In this document: positions 39,905-49,515 of the stretch, one piece after another
Layout: each line of letters begins with the position of its first letter
Position numbering within the stretch: the stretch's first letter is position 1
Source of the DNA: Eubacteriaceae bacterium
GTDB taxonomy: Bacteria; Bacillota; Clostridia; Peptostreptococcales; Anaerovoracaceae
NCBI GenBank assembly: GCA_902362805.1
Contig: CABIXY010000002.1
Location: forward strand, 682,001-746,000
Direction: 5' to 3'
Length of the DNA: 64,000 nt
The notes under the pieces: generated by a model
What the model was told of the DNA's origin: nothing
The model's database searches: none
Seen by the model: the letters and a program-made list of their open reading frames with translations, nothing else
Made by a program: the position numbers and the translations under genes

Positions 39905-41356
39905 TCACCTTTCTGAAACTACTAAGTCTGCAATGTTATCCACTTCATCAATGCCCGCTTTCTTCAGCCTCTCCTTCATTTCAGTAAAAGTTTGACCGGT
40001 CATCTGGCTAAAGGCCTTAGCAAAGCGCTTGTAATCGCCGTCATTGAAACTCTGGGAGAGTTTTTGAAACATGATATCCCCTTGAGAAATCTGTTGTTCA
40101 TCACCGAAGCGGAGGATGCTGCCGTTCAGAAGCAGTATTGTAATCTTTTGATAGATTTCTCGGATTGCAGTGAGGGGGCATTCGCAGGCAATGATTTGCA
40201 GACAGACACTGTAAATCGTTATCGCGGCAGAAAAATTCCCGGCTCCGTTCTCTAATGCATGGGCAAGGGATTCTAATGATTTTTCTGAACAATACGGCAA
40301 TGTATAGCTGAGGACTGCCTCGGAAGTAAAAGCTAGAAATTGCAACGATTCTAAAAAGGTCTTCAGATGCTCGTCTATCATCAAATTCTTAAATTTGGCT
40401 AGTACGGATAGATTGCCGGCAGATTGCACTTTTGTGCCGATGCCATTAAACGTTTTTGTGATGCCTGATTTATTTAGAAGGTCGATGGTTCGGCGAATTG
40501 TAATCTCTGAAACATGATAGGTTTTTGCCAGCGCCGCTTTATTGGGAAGTTGCGATTCTACGGGATATCTGCCCTCATTGATTTTGCACACCAGGTCAAT
40601 GGCGATGAGATCGCAGTATTTTTTCCTGCCCTTGAGGGGCTCCCAGAAAAAGTTTTCCTGTTCTTCTTCGCAAGAGGTCTCTATCTGCAGCCGATTGAAA
40701 TACTCTGTTATATCATGAAAAAAGAGGCACTTTAAATCGTTGAGCTTTTTCTTTGCCGCATCGTGACGAGATTGTTTACAATCTTCTATAACATCAAAAA
40801 TCGACTCTGTAATTGACTCCAAAAAGGTCTTATATGCAATCTCACTTTTTTCTTTCGCTAAAATATCGAGAAAAGCGCTTTCCAAAAAAGCGCCGATATC
40901 ATAATAGAGGTTTAACACTGTTTGGTTTCCCAGAGCTCGAAGCCCTTGATCAAACAAGTGATAAAGCCGTTTTCCCTGATGTTCGTAGGTCAGATGATCA
41001 GAATCGACATCTTTGTCCATCGCACTAAACCCCTGAAGGCAAATAGACGGCGACAGCAGTTCCAGTGCTTTGCTTAAATCTTTCAATGCTGACAGACGGT
41101 TTTGAAAAGTAGAGCTTTCTAAATAATTTTCATGAGGTCTGGCTAATACAACCGTTTCTTTTCCGCGGCAAAGTTTGATGAGGCCGTCCCGTTCAAGTGC
41201 CTTCAAGGCTCTCTGCGCCGGACAATAGGAGACTTGAAAATATGTCGCAATTTCCATGACGGAAGGAAATCTTTCTCCTTCTTGAAAAAAGCCGAGCTGC
41301 AGCTGTCCGGCAAGACTGCGGTAAATTGTCAGTTCCTGACTGCTCGTGTTGTACAT
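39905..41356 (-). CDS. Regulator with two GntR-type winged-helix domains
   Basis: This 483-residue protein has a first GntR winged helix at residues 9-73 (LQLGFFQEGERFPSVMEIAT, then CPAQRALKALERDGLIKL) and a second at about 245-315 (CKINEGRYPVESQLPNKAAL, then VSEITIRRTIDLLNKSGI). The intervening ~170 residues and the C-terminal ~165 residues are helical with no recognised ligand domain. GTGAGGATGTCAG precedes the ATG. A terminated leader is located upstream (41437-41552). The gene forms an operon with the phosphatase downstream. Function unknown; the layout suggests an internal duplication. Confidence 0.85.
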   Translation of the reverse strand: MYNTSSQELTIYRSLAGQLQLGFFQEGERFPSVMEIATYFQVSYCPAQRALKALERDGLIKLCRGKETVVLARPHENYLESSTFQNRLSALKDLSKALELLSPSICLQGFSAMDKDVDSDHLTYEHQGKRLYHLFDQGLRALGNQTVLNLYYDIGAFLESAFLDILAKEKSEIAYKTFLESITESIFDVIEDCKQSRHDAAKKKLNDLKCLFFHDITEYFNRLQIETSCEEEQENFFWEPLKGRKKYCDLIAIDLVCKINEGRYPVESQLPNKAALAKTYHVSEITIRRTIDLLNKSGITKTFNGIGTKVQSAGNLSVLAKFKNLMIDEHLKTFLESLQFLAFTSEAVLSYTLPYCSEKSLESLAHALENGAGNFSAAITIYSVCLQIIACECPLTAIREIYQKITILLLNGSILRFGDEQQISQGDIMFQKLSQSFNDGDYKRFAKAFSQMTGQTFTEMKERLKKAGIDEVDNIADLVVSER

Positions 41357-41436
41357 CTGACATCCTCACTTCCTGTAAATTTATAAAAAACGTGGAACTA
41401 TTATACCATGATTCCGCTTTTATAACTAGAATGAAA

Positions 41437-41471
41437 AAAGAGACACCGGCCAAATTGACCGGTGTCTCTTT
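41437..41471. terminator. Terminator hairpin in the leader of the double-GntR gene
   Basis: A perfect 13-base-pair stem AAAGAGACACCGG/CCGGTGTCTCTTT is followed by TTTTTC on the minus strand. It lies between a strong promoter at 41524-41552 and the GntR start at 41356, so it can act as an attenuator or as the 3' end of a small RNA of about 85 bases. Confidence 0.75.
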
Positions 41472-41523
41472 GCGTATGGTAAAAATTAAACCAGGAATAA
41501 CTAAAACGTTAATCCTTGTTCAT

Positions 41524-41552
41524 ATTATATCTGAAATTGTCGCGAAAAGCAA
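41524..41552 (-). promoter_or_regulatory. Promoter of the terminated leader / small RNA
   Basis: TTGCTT (41547-41552) and TATAAT (41524-41529) are spaced 17 bases apart on the minus strand. The transcript would begin near 41517 and contains an imperfect hairpin GGATTAAC...GTTATTCC before the terminator at 41437-41471. Confidence 0.65.
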
Positions 41553-41649
41553 TCAATTCATCCAAATTTCGACAAAGAGACTGTTATGCCCCTGCCGAAT
41601 ATGTTTTCTTTTGAAAAAAACGATCAATGATTATCCATTAACATGAAAA

Positions 41650-41676
41650 AAGTCGACTGCAAACTGCAATCGACTT
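41650..41676 (-). terminator. Terminator of tRNA-Leu (GAG)
   Basis: The stem AAGTCGA...TCGACTT with inner GCA/TGC pairing is followed by TTTTTT on the minus strand, 4 bases after the tRNA 3' end. Confidence 0.88.
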
Positions 41677-41680
41677 CTTC

Positions 41681-41764
41681 TGGTGCGGCTGACTGGACTT
41701 GAACCAGCACGGTGTTACCCACACGGCCCTCAACCGTGCGCGTCTGCCATTCCGCCACAGCCGC
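41681..41764 (-). tRNA. tRNA-Leu (anticodon GAG)
   Basis: The 84-base gene has acceptor GCGGCTG/CAGCCGC, D-arm GGCGGAATGGCAGACGC, anticodon stem CACGG/CCGTG with loop TTGAGGG giving GAG, a long variable arm, T-loop TTCAAGT and encoded CCA. A strong promoter TTTACA-17-TATAAT lies at 41803-41831. A terminator follows. Confidence 0.95.
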
Positions 41765-41852
41765 ATATCATCGCGATCGCTTAATTTCTGACCGCGAAAA
41801 TTATTATACACTAAGGAGCAAATTTTGTAAACACCTAAATAGAAAAAATTTT

Positions 41853-43490
41853 CTATTCCTTTTCTTTTTCTTCTGTCACCACTACTTTTTCCCATTTCCA
41901 AGTGTCACATCCCCGATACATATCGAAGAATGTAGGAATCTCCGTGCTGGTGAACCGCTTTACTGCAATAAACGAGTACGTTTTATAGCATAAGCCGTAG
42001 TATGGCAAATCCTCCTGCAGCAAAGTCTTTAACTTTTCGTAGGTTTCTTTTTGCTGTTCTGCGGAAATGCAGGTCTCTAATTTTTTAACGTAATTGAGAA
42101 CCTGGTCATTTTTATATCCTAAGTAATTGCTTCTGCTAAACAAAGCTCTCAAATCATACTTCTTGTCAAATTGATATCCACCAAGATAAAGATCGAAGTC
42201 TCCGCTGCGTATTTCACTGCGATAAACAGACCAGGATACCTTTTCAACGGAGGCTTTAATTCCAATCTGGTTCAAAGCTTCCGCAATGCTGGAGGCAGTG
42301 TCACTGCGGCTGCCATTATTGCTATTGACCAAAATCTTCAGTTTAAAATCGCGCCCTTTGCTGTCTTCTAATATACCGTCTTCATTTGAATCCTTAAAAC
42401 CGGCCTTTTTTAAGAGTTCTGAAGCCCCTTTCTGATCCTGTTCAAAGGGATCTCCTTTGTTTTCCGTACCTAAAAAACCAGGAAAATAGATAGAATCAGA
42501 GGTTACACCGCCGCCACCGTAATTATCCTGAATCAAGCCTTCCGAGTCGATTGCCAAAGCAATGGCCTGTCTTACCTCTTTTTTAGCAAGATACTTGTTG
42601 TCAAAGTTGAATCCTAAATACTCAAGTTCACTAGAAGGAAACTGTGTGACGTTGAGTTTTTTATCTTCAGCGTCAGCATCGGCGTCTTCTGCCGTACTGA
42701 CATAGGCTGTAACCGAATCGGTTGTCATAAGCCCTGTGGTTTTTGCTTTGTCCTGAATGACTTTAAATTGAATCTTATTTTCTGGTGCACCTCCATAATA
42801 ATACTGGTTTGGCTTCAGCTTTAAGAATTTCATACTATCGTAACTGCCATAAGTATATCGGCCGCTGCCCACTACCTTATTGCTGGAAGCATCAAAACTT
42901 CTGCTGGATACGATTGGAAATACTAGATTATCTAGAGCTGCATCGCTTGGATTTTCAAATGTGATTGTAAGACTGTAGCTGCCAGAGGTTTTTACAGAAT
43001 CAATCTTTGAGGCGTATTCGTAATATGGACTCTCCTCACCGATTCTGAGAATCTGATTCACGGTATAGCGAACATCTTCGGCTGTCACATTTGAGCCATC
43101 ACTGAATTTCGCATCCTCCCTCAGTTTGATGGAAACACTGCCATTGCTGGAATTGGCTGTGTAGGATGATACCAGGTCAGGCTCGATATTCAGATGATCA
43201 TCAAGTCTGAACAAACTGCTGAACATCAGCTGCGAAATGTAGTATACATCTCGATCCTCAGATGATAAAGGATTCAGTGATTTAACAGGATCCATTGCAA
43301 AATAAATCGTGTTCATAGGTTCGTAAGTGCGTTTTTCGGTCTCTTCTGCGCTTGTCTTCACATCACCTTTGACGATGGCAATCGTTGAAATTACCCCTGC
43401 CAGCACAACGACTGCGATGATAATCGCGATAACGTGTTCATGTAAAAAATCTAATACTCGATATGCTCTATTCCCTTTATTCTTCAACAT
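41853..43490 (-). CDS. Membrane-anchored peptide/solute-binding protein (SBP_bac_5 family)
   Basis: This 545-residue protein of the family-5 extracellular solute-binding type has FSDGSNVTAEDVRYTVNQIL and the YYIGFNFD-like LEYLGFNFDNKYL, with VRQAIALAIDSEGLIQDNYGGG. It is anchored by an N-terminal transmembrane helix (about 16-38) with no lipobox Cys. No permease or ATPase genes are adjacent. It overlaps coaE by 14 bases and lies downstream of polA and coaE in one transcript, so it is an orphan binding protein. Substrate unknown. Confidence 0.88.
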   Translation of the reverse strand: MLKNKGNRAYRVLDFLHEHVIAIIIAVVVLAGVISTIAIVKGDVKTSAEETEKRTYEPMNTIYFAMDPVKSLNPLSSEDRDVYYISQLMFSSLFRLDDHLNIEPDLVSSYTANSSNGSVSIKLREDAKFSDGSNVTAEDVRYTVNQILRIGEESPYYEYASKIDSVKTSGSYSLTITFENPSDAALDNLVFPIVSSRSFDASSNKVVGSGRYTYGSYDSMKFLKLKPNQYYYGGAPENKIQFKVIQDKAKTTGLMTTDSVTAYVSTAEDADADAEDKKLNVTQFPSSELEYLGFNFDNKYLAKKEVRQAIALAIDSEGLIQDNYGGGGVTSDSIYFPGFLGTENKGDPFEQDQKGASELLKKAGFKDSNEDGILEDSKGRDFKLKILVNSNNGSRSDTASSIAEALNQIGIKASVEKVSWSVYRSEIRSGDFDLYLGGYQFDKKYDLRALFSRSNYLGYKNDQVLNYVKKLETCISAEQQKETYEKLKTLLQEDLPYYGLCYKTYSFIAVKRFTSTEIPTFFDMYRGCDTWKWEKVVVTEEKEKE

Positions 43491-44076
43491 ACTTCATCAA
43501 TAAATACTCTATCTGCCCGTAGAGTTCTTCCTTTCCTTTTGAATTGTCTATGATTTCTTGTGCAAGTCGTCTTTTTTCTTCACCCTCCATTTGATTCTGA
43601 ATTCTGTCTACGACTTCTTTTTCGGAAATCCCGTCTCTGTCCATCACCCTTTTAATTCTGACTTTCGTATCAGCGTCCACAAGCCAGACCAGATCTGTCA
43701 GTTTATCAGCGCCAGTTTCAAAGAGCAACGGTGCGTCGACAAAAATTATATCATATTTTTCTTCTTTGCGGAAATCATCTATTTGTTTTTTTATGATATT
43801 GACAACTTCCACCGTCGTAATCTGTTCTAATTGCCGCTTCTTCTCTTCGTCATTGAAAACGATGGCCCCAAGCTTTCGGCGATTGAGGCTTCCGTCTTCA
43901 AGCAGAACTGCTGTCCCAAAGCAGTGGACGATTTTTTCTAAAGCCGCCGCATCTTTTTCTGTAATTTGACGGGCTATAGCATCAGCATCGATGACGATAT
44001 AACCCCTTCCTCTCAGATGATCGGTTACAGTAGACTTGCCAGCTCCGATTCCACCTGTCAATCCAATTACTTTCAT
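43477..44076 (-). CDS. coaE: Dephospho-CoA kinase
   Basis: This 199-residue P-loop kinase has Walker A GLTGGIGAGKST at residues 5-16, DADAIARQI, and VDAPLLFETGADKL. It catalyses the last step of coenzyme A synthesis. CAGGGGAGAAAAG precedes the ATG. It sits between polA and a solute-binding protein gene. Confidence 0.96.
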   Translation of the reverse strand: MKVIGLTGGIGAGKSTVTDHLRGRGYIVIDADAIARQITEKDAAALEKIVHCFGTAVLLEDGSLNRRKLGAIVFNDEEKKRQLEQITTVEVVNIIKKQIDDFRKEEKYDIIFVDAPLLFETGADKLTDLVWLVDADTKVRIKRVMDRDGISEKEVVDRIQNQMEGEEKRRLAQEIIDNSKGKEELYGQIEYLLMKYVEE

Positions 44077-44100
44077 CTTTTCTCCCCTGTTGCAAAACCG

Positions 44101-46770
44101 CTATTTTAAATCATACCAGGTATCACCTTGGTTCAAATCACTTTCCAGTTTGACTTTCAGATCCATCGCACCTTCCATATTTCTCACCAGAAGTTCTTCA
44201 ATTTCGGCCATCTCGTTCCTGTCAGTTCTGATAATCAGTTCATCGTGAACCTGTAAAATCAATTTTGAATGATAGTTTTTCTCTTTCAGTTCGCGATAAA
44301 CTTTGATCATGGCAATTTTGATAATATCTGCCGCACTGCCTTGAATCGGCGAATTCATGGCCAAACGTTCCCCTAACTGGCGAGTCATATAGTTAGACGA
44401 GTTGATTTCATGAATATATCTCTTACGGCCCATGATGGTTTCTGAATAGCCGTTCGCTTTGCAGTTCGCAACTTGCTCGTCCATGTAATTTTTAACGGCC
44501 ATGTGTTTGTCAAAATAATCTTTAATATATTTTTCCGCTTCTTTTCGGGTAATCTGCAGCTCCTCGGACAAGCCAAAACCACTCATACCATAAATTACAC
44601 CGAAATTAACAGCTTTTGCTCTGCTTCTGTCCAGCGGTGTCACGGCATCGTAATCAAGATTGAAAACTCTGGCAGCTGTATTTCGATGAATATCATCGCC
44701 CTCGTTAAAAGCCTCGATCAGATTCTCATCACCTGAGAGATGTGCCAGTATTCTCAGTTCAATCTGTGAATAATCGGCTCCCACCAGGGTGCAGTTTTCA
44801 CATCCCGGAACAAAAGACTTACGCAGCTGCCTTCCCAAATCCTGTCTGATTGGAATGTTCTGCAGATTCGGTTCTGTACAGCTGATTCTTCCTGTCGCAG
44901 TGACTGTCTGCTGCAAATGGGCTCTGATTTTTCCGTCTTTTCCAATCAGCGGTTTGAGCCCCTCTACATAAGTGCTGTTCAGTTTGGTCAAGGTTCTGTA
45001 CTGCAATACCATATCCACGATTGGATGCTGATCTCGAATCTTCTCTAAAATATCGGCGCTGGTGCTATATCCCCGCTTCGTCTTTTTGCCGGCAGGCAAT
45101 GCAAGCTTTTCAAAGAGAATTTCGCCCAGCTGTGCCGGAGAATTGATGTTAAATTCTGTACCTGCGAGGGCATAAATGCTTTTTTCCAGTTTTACGATCT
45201 CTTCTTTTAATTCAAGACCGAAATTCTCCAGAGTTTCTTTGTCTACGCTGAAGCCTTCTACTTCCATAGAAGCCAGCACCTCAATTAAAGGCAGTTCCAC
45301 CTGACGAAAGACTTTCTCCAAATCATTGTCAGCAAGGATTTTTTTCTGAAGCTGCATCAATCTTTTGACAGCAACGCACCAGTCAAAGCCGTAATCAATG
45401 TATTTTAAAGTGTTGCCGCCCAAAAGGTCAATCTGTCCGCTCTCTTCCATAAATTCCTTTTCGTCTTTCAACTCATAATGCAGGTTCTCAAAGGCCAGGG
45501 TCTTCATGTTATAATTGGATTTTGTCGGATCAATGACGTACTGGGCGATAGCCGTATCAAATTCTGTGTCTGGTGATGTGAATCCCTTATACATCAAGGT
45601 ATAATAATCTTTAATCAAGTCGTGGCCAATGATAGAAAAGCGTTTTTCATTGAGGAGGGTGATCACCTCAGGAAGAATATCCGCCGCATCAAAATTTACA
45701 TAATAATAATTATCGTCTACTAGAAAAGCTGCACCAAAAACCAACGGTTCGTCGATATGGCTGTTATCACTGAATACTTTCAGAATGAGCGGAGTTCCCG
45801 CCTCCAATTCTTTGAGAAAAGTTAAACCGTTCCCATCAGTGATTTCTGTTTTGCTGTATTCCACATCACTGTCTTCAAAGTCCATAGACATTTCTGGATT
45901 ATCTTCGATGTGAAGACGTTTCAGAAAACTGTTGAACTCCAATTTCACGTAGAGAGTGATCAAGGCATTATAATCCGGCTGCATCACTTTATATTTTTCT
46001 ATTTCGATGTCTAAAGGCACATACTGATTGATGGTTGCAAGTCTTCTGCTCATGGCAGCAAGCTGTGCATTTTCCTCAACCTTTGCCCGAAGTTTCGCAT
46101 TACTGATTTGGTCCGTATTGGCCAGCAGATTAGCTACGCTGCCGAATTGAGTCAAGAGTTTAATTCCAGTTTTCTCCCCTACGCCGGGTATACCGGGAAT
46201 GTTATCAGACTGATCACCCATGAGGCCTTTGAGATCGATGAACTGTTCTGGCGTCAGCTGATACCGCTCAATCATTTTTTCTCTATCGTAAAGGTCGAAC
46301 TCAGATATGCCTTTTTTGGTAATCAAAATATGTGTTACATCAGTGGCTAACTGTAAAGCATCCTTATCTCCAGTGATAACCAATGGTTCCAAGCCATCTT
46401 CTTCAGCGATTCTTGCGACTGTACCGATGATGTCATCGGCTTCAAAGCCATCGATTTCTAAATTTTCGATGTTCATCGCTGTGAGAATCTCTTTCATCAG
46501 GGGAATTTCCATAGCCAGTTCCGGCGGCATCTTTTTGCGGCCGGCCTTATATTCCTTGTACTCTTCATGCCGGAAAGTCGGTGCCTTTCGATCCCAGGCA
46601 ACGGTAATATAGTCAGGTACATAATCGTCCTGTATTTTTGTAAGCATATTGATAAATCCATAAATCCCCTGAGTATAAATTCCCTCTTTGGTGATCATTG
46701 GACGCTGCATCGCATAATAAGCTCTGTTAATTAAGCTGTTTCCGTCGATAATGACAATTCTTTTTCCCAT
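44101..46770 (-). CDS. polA: DNA polymerase I
   Basis: This 889-residue family-A polymerase has a 5'-nuclease domain (residues 1-290, with DGNSLINRAYYAM and GDKDALQL), a middle domain, and a polymerase domain (GADYSQIELRILAHLS, KAVNFGVIYGMSGFGLS, and LQVHDELI). The middle 3'-5' exonuclease-like domain lacks the DxE motif (it reads LKVFSDNSHIDEPLVF), so proofreading is probably lost, as in the Bacillus enzyme. AAAAGGATTAGCAAA precedes the ATG. Confidence 0.96.
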   Translation of the reverse strand: MGKRIVIIDGNSLINRAYYAMQRPMITKEGIYTQGIYGFINMLTKIQDDYVPDYITVAWDRKAPTFRHEEYKEYKAGRKKMPPELAMEIPLMKEILTAMNIENLEIDGFEADDIIGTVARIAEEDGLEPLVITGDKDALQLATDVTHILITKKGISEFDLYDREKMIERYQLTPEQFIDLKGLMGDQSDNIPGIPGVGEKTGIKLLTQFGSVANLLANTDQISNAKLRAKVEENAQLAAMSRRLATINQYVPLDIEIEKYKVMQPDYNALITLYVKLEFNSFLKRLHIEDNPEMSMDFEDSDVEYSKTEITDGNGLTFLKELEAGTPLILKVFSDNSHIDEPLVFGAAFLVDDNYYYVNFDAADILPEVITLLNEKRFSIIGHDLIKDYYTLMYKGFTSPDTEFDTAIAQYVIDPTKSNYNMKTLAFENLHYELKDEKEFMEESGQIDLLGGNTLKYIDYGFDWCVAVKRLMQLQKKILADNDLEKVFRQVELPLIEVLASMEVEGFSVDKETLENFGLELKEEIVKLEKSIYALAGTEFNINSPAQLGEILFEKLALPAGKKTKRGYSTSADILEKIRDQHPIVDMVLQYRTLTKLNSTYVEGLKPLIGKDGKIRAHLQQTVTATGRISCTEPNLQNIPIRQDLGRQLRKSFVPGCENCTLVGADYSQIELRILAHLSGDENLIEAFNEGDDIHRNTAARVFNLDYDAVTPLDRSRAKAVNFGVIYGMSGFGLSEELQITRKEAEKYIKDYFDKHMAVKNYMDEQVANCKANGYSETIMGRKRYIHEINSSNYMTRQLGERLAMNSPIQGSAADIIKIAMIKVYRELKEKNYHSKLILQVHDELIIRTDRNEMAEIEELLVRNMEGAMDLKVKLESDLNQGDTWYDLK

Positions 46771-46901
46771 TTTGCTAATCCTTTTCCTTTAAATTTCTAA
46801 CTATTAGTATAAGGCAGAATGGCGAATTTTACAACAAAGGTTTTTGGCATGAGTGCTCGGGCGGCGATAAAGATAAGATGATATTCGGTTCCTATACAAA
46901 A

Positions 46902-46927
46902 AGGGCCATTCCAAATGGAACAGCCCT
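46902..46927 (-). terminator. Terminator of the OPT-P1 peptidase operon
   Basis: The stem GGGCTGTTCC/GGAATGGCCC is followed by TTTTTGTATAGG on the minus strand, 12 bases after the P1 peptidase stop. Confidence 0.85.
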
Positions 46928-46938
46928 CCTCATTTTCT

Positions 46939-47898
46939 TTATTTCAAATCTTTGGCCGCCTTCAGGCCATACGCTGACTCTGCTTGCAGCACAGCCCTCT
47001 CAATAGCGCTTGCTATCTGTTCTGTGGCCAGAACAGCCAAAGCGTCGAAATTGACCTCCACCTCTCCTGTGGCCATAACGAATATCGTATCTCCATCAGC
47101 AGTGGAATGTACTGGTTTGATTGCTCTGGCATAACCATCGTGAGCGATGGAAGCTAGTTTGGTACATTGTGCTTTCGTCAACTTCCCATTGGTTAAAATG
47201 CAGCTGATCGTGGTATTTCCTTTGAAGATATCGAACTGCCTCGTTATATCTTCCTTGATGATTTCTGAGGTAGATTGCAGCGTGGTCCCATCTTCAGATA
47301 AAATGCCGGCAATCTGTTTTCCCAGACCATCGAATACATCACCCAATGCGTTGACTGCCGAAATAGCGCCTACTTGCAGTTCACCCACTTCTATGGCCGA
47401 GGCACCCTGCCCGCTTTTCATCATACGGCCCGGTCCCCGGTACTTGCCTACGGAAGCGCCTGTGCCAGCACCATGATTGCCTTCTGCAAATATACCCTGA
47501 AAAGCGTTTTCAGCGGCTCTGCGTCCCATTTCCTTATCGGGGCGGACCTTTCCATCGCCGACTACCAGATCAAACAGGGATGCACCGCAGACAATCGGCA
47601 CAAGTCCCACACCGACATCAAATCCGATGCCCTTCTCTTCAAGGAAATCCATGATGCCGCAGCCTGCTTCCAGGCCAAAAGCACTGCCTCCGGATAAGGC
47701 AACAGCGTTGATTTCCTGTACCATGTTTTCCGGTTTCAGCAAATCTGTCTCTCTTGTGGCAGGACCGCCGCCACGGACATCTACGCCGGCTGTAGCGCCT
47801 TTCTCACTGATGATGACAGTCACACCAGTAGCCGCCTCTGCATTTTCAGCAGAACCGATTTGAAAGCCTTTCATATCTTTGATATTTATATGATTCAT
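46939..47898 (-). CDS. P1/DmpA-family peptidase (S58-like Ntn hydrolase)
   Basis: This 319-residue protein of the DmpA/P1 family has VALSGGSAFGLEAGCGIMDFLEE and the autocleavage region GNTTISCILTNGKLTKAQC, which in DmpA has the nucleophile Ser after a Gly-X. Relatives are aminopeptidases that process themselves into two chains. The gene overlaps no neighbour but lies 12 bases downstream of the OPT peptide transporter gene and shares a terminator, so uptake and hydrolysis of peptides may be coupled. Confidence 0.88.
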   Translation of the reverse strand: MNHINIKDMKGFQIGSAENAEAATGVTVIISEKGATAGVDVRGGGPATRETDLLKPENMVQEINAVALSGGSAFGLEAGCGIMDFLEEKGIGFDVGVGLVPIVCGASLFDLVVGDGKVRPDKEMGRRAAENAFQGIFAEGNHGAGTGASVGKYRGPGRMMKSGQGASAIEVGELQVGAISAVNALGDVFDGLGKQIAGILSEDGTTLQSTSEIIKEDITRQFDIFKGNTTISCILTNGKLTKAQCTKLASIAHDGYARAIKPVHSTADGDTIFVMATGEVEVNFDALAVLATEQIASAIERAVLQAESAYGLKAAKDLK

Positions 47899-47910
47899 AT
47901 TCTCACCTTC

Positions 47911-49515
47911 TTACGAAATCGCCTTCAGTGCGACGATAATCGCGATGATGACTCCGACAATCGCTTCACCGCCCAAAATACCAGAGGCGATAATCTGACC
48001 TTTTGCATCTTTTTCAAAGTTCGGGAAAAATTTGTCCACTACAAAACGGAGTGCCCCTCCGATAAATGCTGTAGCTGACATATAAAATGGAAGATAAATG
48101 CCAAGTCCCAAGGTCATGACTGGGAAATTGACGCAGTACAGCACTGCGGCGATGATCAGTCCTGCCCAGAATACAGGGATGTTGGAAATTCCTCCTACCA
48201 TAGCTGCTACTGCACTAGCCTGCGCAGCCGGGAAGAGTTCGCCGCCAAAAGCACCCGATCCATAAGCTTTTAATATAAATGACAGTACGAAAACCGAAAC
48301 CAGCGCACCGACAATGCCGCCGATGGCTTCTGCAATCCACTGCGCTTTCGCATTGGTTTTCAGAATATATCCTTCTTTAAAATCGTTCATTACGTCACCG
48401 ACAAGGCCACAAGCAACAGCCACTACAGCTGCAACAAAGAAGGCTTCTGTCTGACCGATTGACGTGACGGTCTTTGCAGCAAGAAGAACGATGATACCGA
48501 AAATTTCCATAGGGTTCACACCTGATTGCCCTACACACTGTGCTGACATGGAAGTAGCCAGCCAAACCCCTAAAATAGTAATGATAGAAGCGACAATTCC
48601 CATCTTGCATACAGTCGTTAATATAGCAGCGAAGAGTACCATAGCAATAGGCGCCCATCTCATAGCGATAATTGAATCTCCAATTCGCTCCTTGCTGAAC
48701 ATTCCGCCGAAGATTTCCTTTGCTTTCGGAAGAATTCCTTTTACCAGGATGCCGACACCGGTCCCTACCATCATGCCGATACCCAGAGACTGTTTGATAT
48801 TTGTCGCCTGCGCCAAGTCCCAAATCTGGAATGCCTGGCCGCCTATGAGAATGCCTACATCTCCAATCAGAGCGCCGATAAACCATACGCCGATGAATAC
48901 CGGACCTACGATATATCCGATGGCAGCCAGCATCGGTGATATGTAAAACCCTCCATAAGAACCATATTGCAGCATCTTTTCACTGAACCAGGTTACTGGA
49001 ATTTTGCCGAACCAGTCTCTCAGTACAGCGAAGATGCCAGCCACGCCCATAGAGGTAAAAAGCATACCCGCTTTTTTGCCGCCTTCGTCGCCAATCTGCA
49101 GGGTTTCTGCTGCTGCTTGTCCCATCGCATAGGGAAGTTCTTTGGTTTCAACAAAATACTTTCTAATCAGCGCTGTAAAGATCAGCCCCAGGATGACGCC
49201 GCCAAGGGCGATGATGAGGAGCTGCAGCGTACTCACTTCTGCATCTGGATTGAGTATGTAGATGCCGGGAATCGTGAAAGCCATTCCTCCAGCTACCATT
49301 GCACCTGCTGACATAGCAGTATGGGTCACATTGATCTCATTGAGATTGGTTTTGCCCAAAGCTTTCAGTGCTAACATAGAAAATAAGGCCACGAACATAA
49401 TAGGCCATGGCAGCGAGCTTAGTTTCAGCGCGATAAACATGGAACTGCAAGTGATGATTACAGAACCGATGACGCCGATCACCATGCCGCGTGCGGTAAG
49501 TTGATTACCTTTCAT
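47911..49515 (-). CDS. OPT-family oligopeptide transporter
   Basis: This 534-residue membrane protein of the OPT family has about 14-16 hydrophobic segments, with GVSVGSVIITCSSMFIALKL-like N-terminal sequence, PYAMGQAAAETLQIGDEGGKK and a repeated pattern of Gly-rich helices. OPT proteins import oligopeptides or metal chelates. I chose the ATG at 49515, which follows AAAAGGAGAACACAA, because the longer in-frame reading to 49701 runs through the 6S-like RNA. An ATGAC...GTCAT palindrome lies about 80 bases upstream and could be an operator. Confidence 0.88.
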   Translation of the reverse strand: MKGNQLTARGMVIGVIGSVIITCSSMFIALKLSSLPWPIMFVALFSMLALKALGKTNLNEINVTHTAMSAGAMVAGGMAFTIPGIYILNPDAEVSTLQLLIIALGGVILGLIFTALIRKYFVETKELPYAMGQAAAETLQIGDEGGKKAGMLFTSMGVAGIFAVLRDWFGKIPVTWFSEKMLQYGSYGGFYISPMLAAIGYIVGPVFIGVWFIGALIGDVGILIGGQAFQIWDLAQATNIKQSLGIGMMVGTGVGILVKGILPKAKEIFGGMFSKERIGDSIIAMRWAPIAMVLFAAILTTVCKMGIVASIITILGVWLATSMSAQCVGQSGVNPMEIFGIIVLLAAKTVTSIGQTEAFFVAAVVAVACGLVGDVMNDFKEGYILKTNAKAQWIAEAIGGIVGALVSVFVLSFILKAYGSGAFGGELFPAAQASAVAAMVGGISNIPVFWAGLIIAAVLYCVNFPVMTLGLGIYLPFYMSATAFIGGALRFVVDKFFPNFEKDAKGQIIASGILGGEAIVGVIIAIIVALKAIS

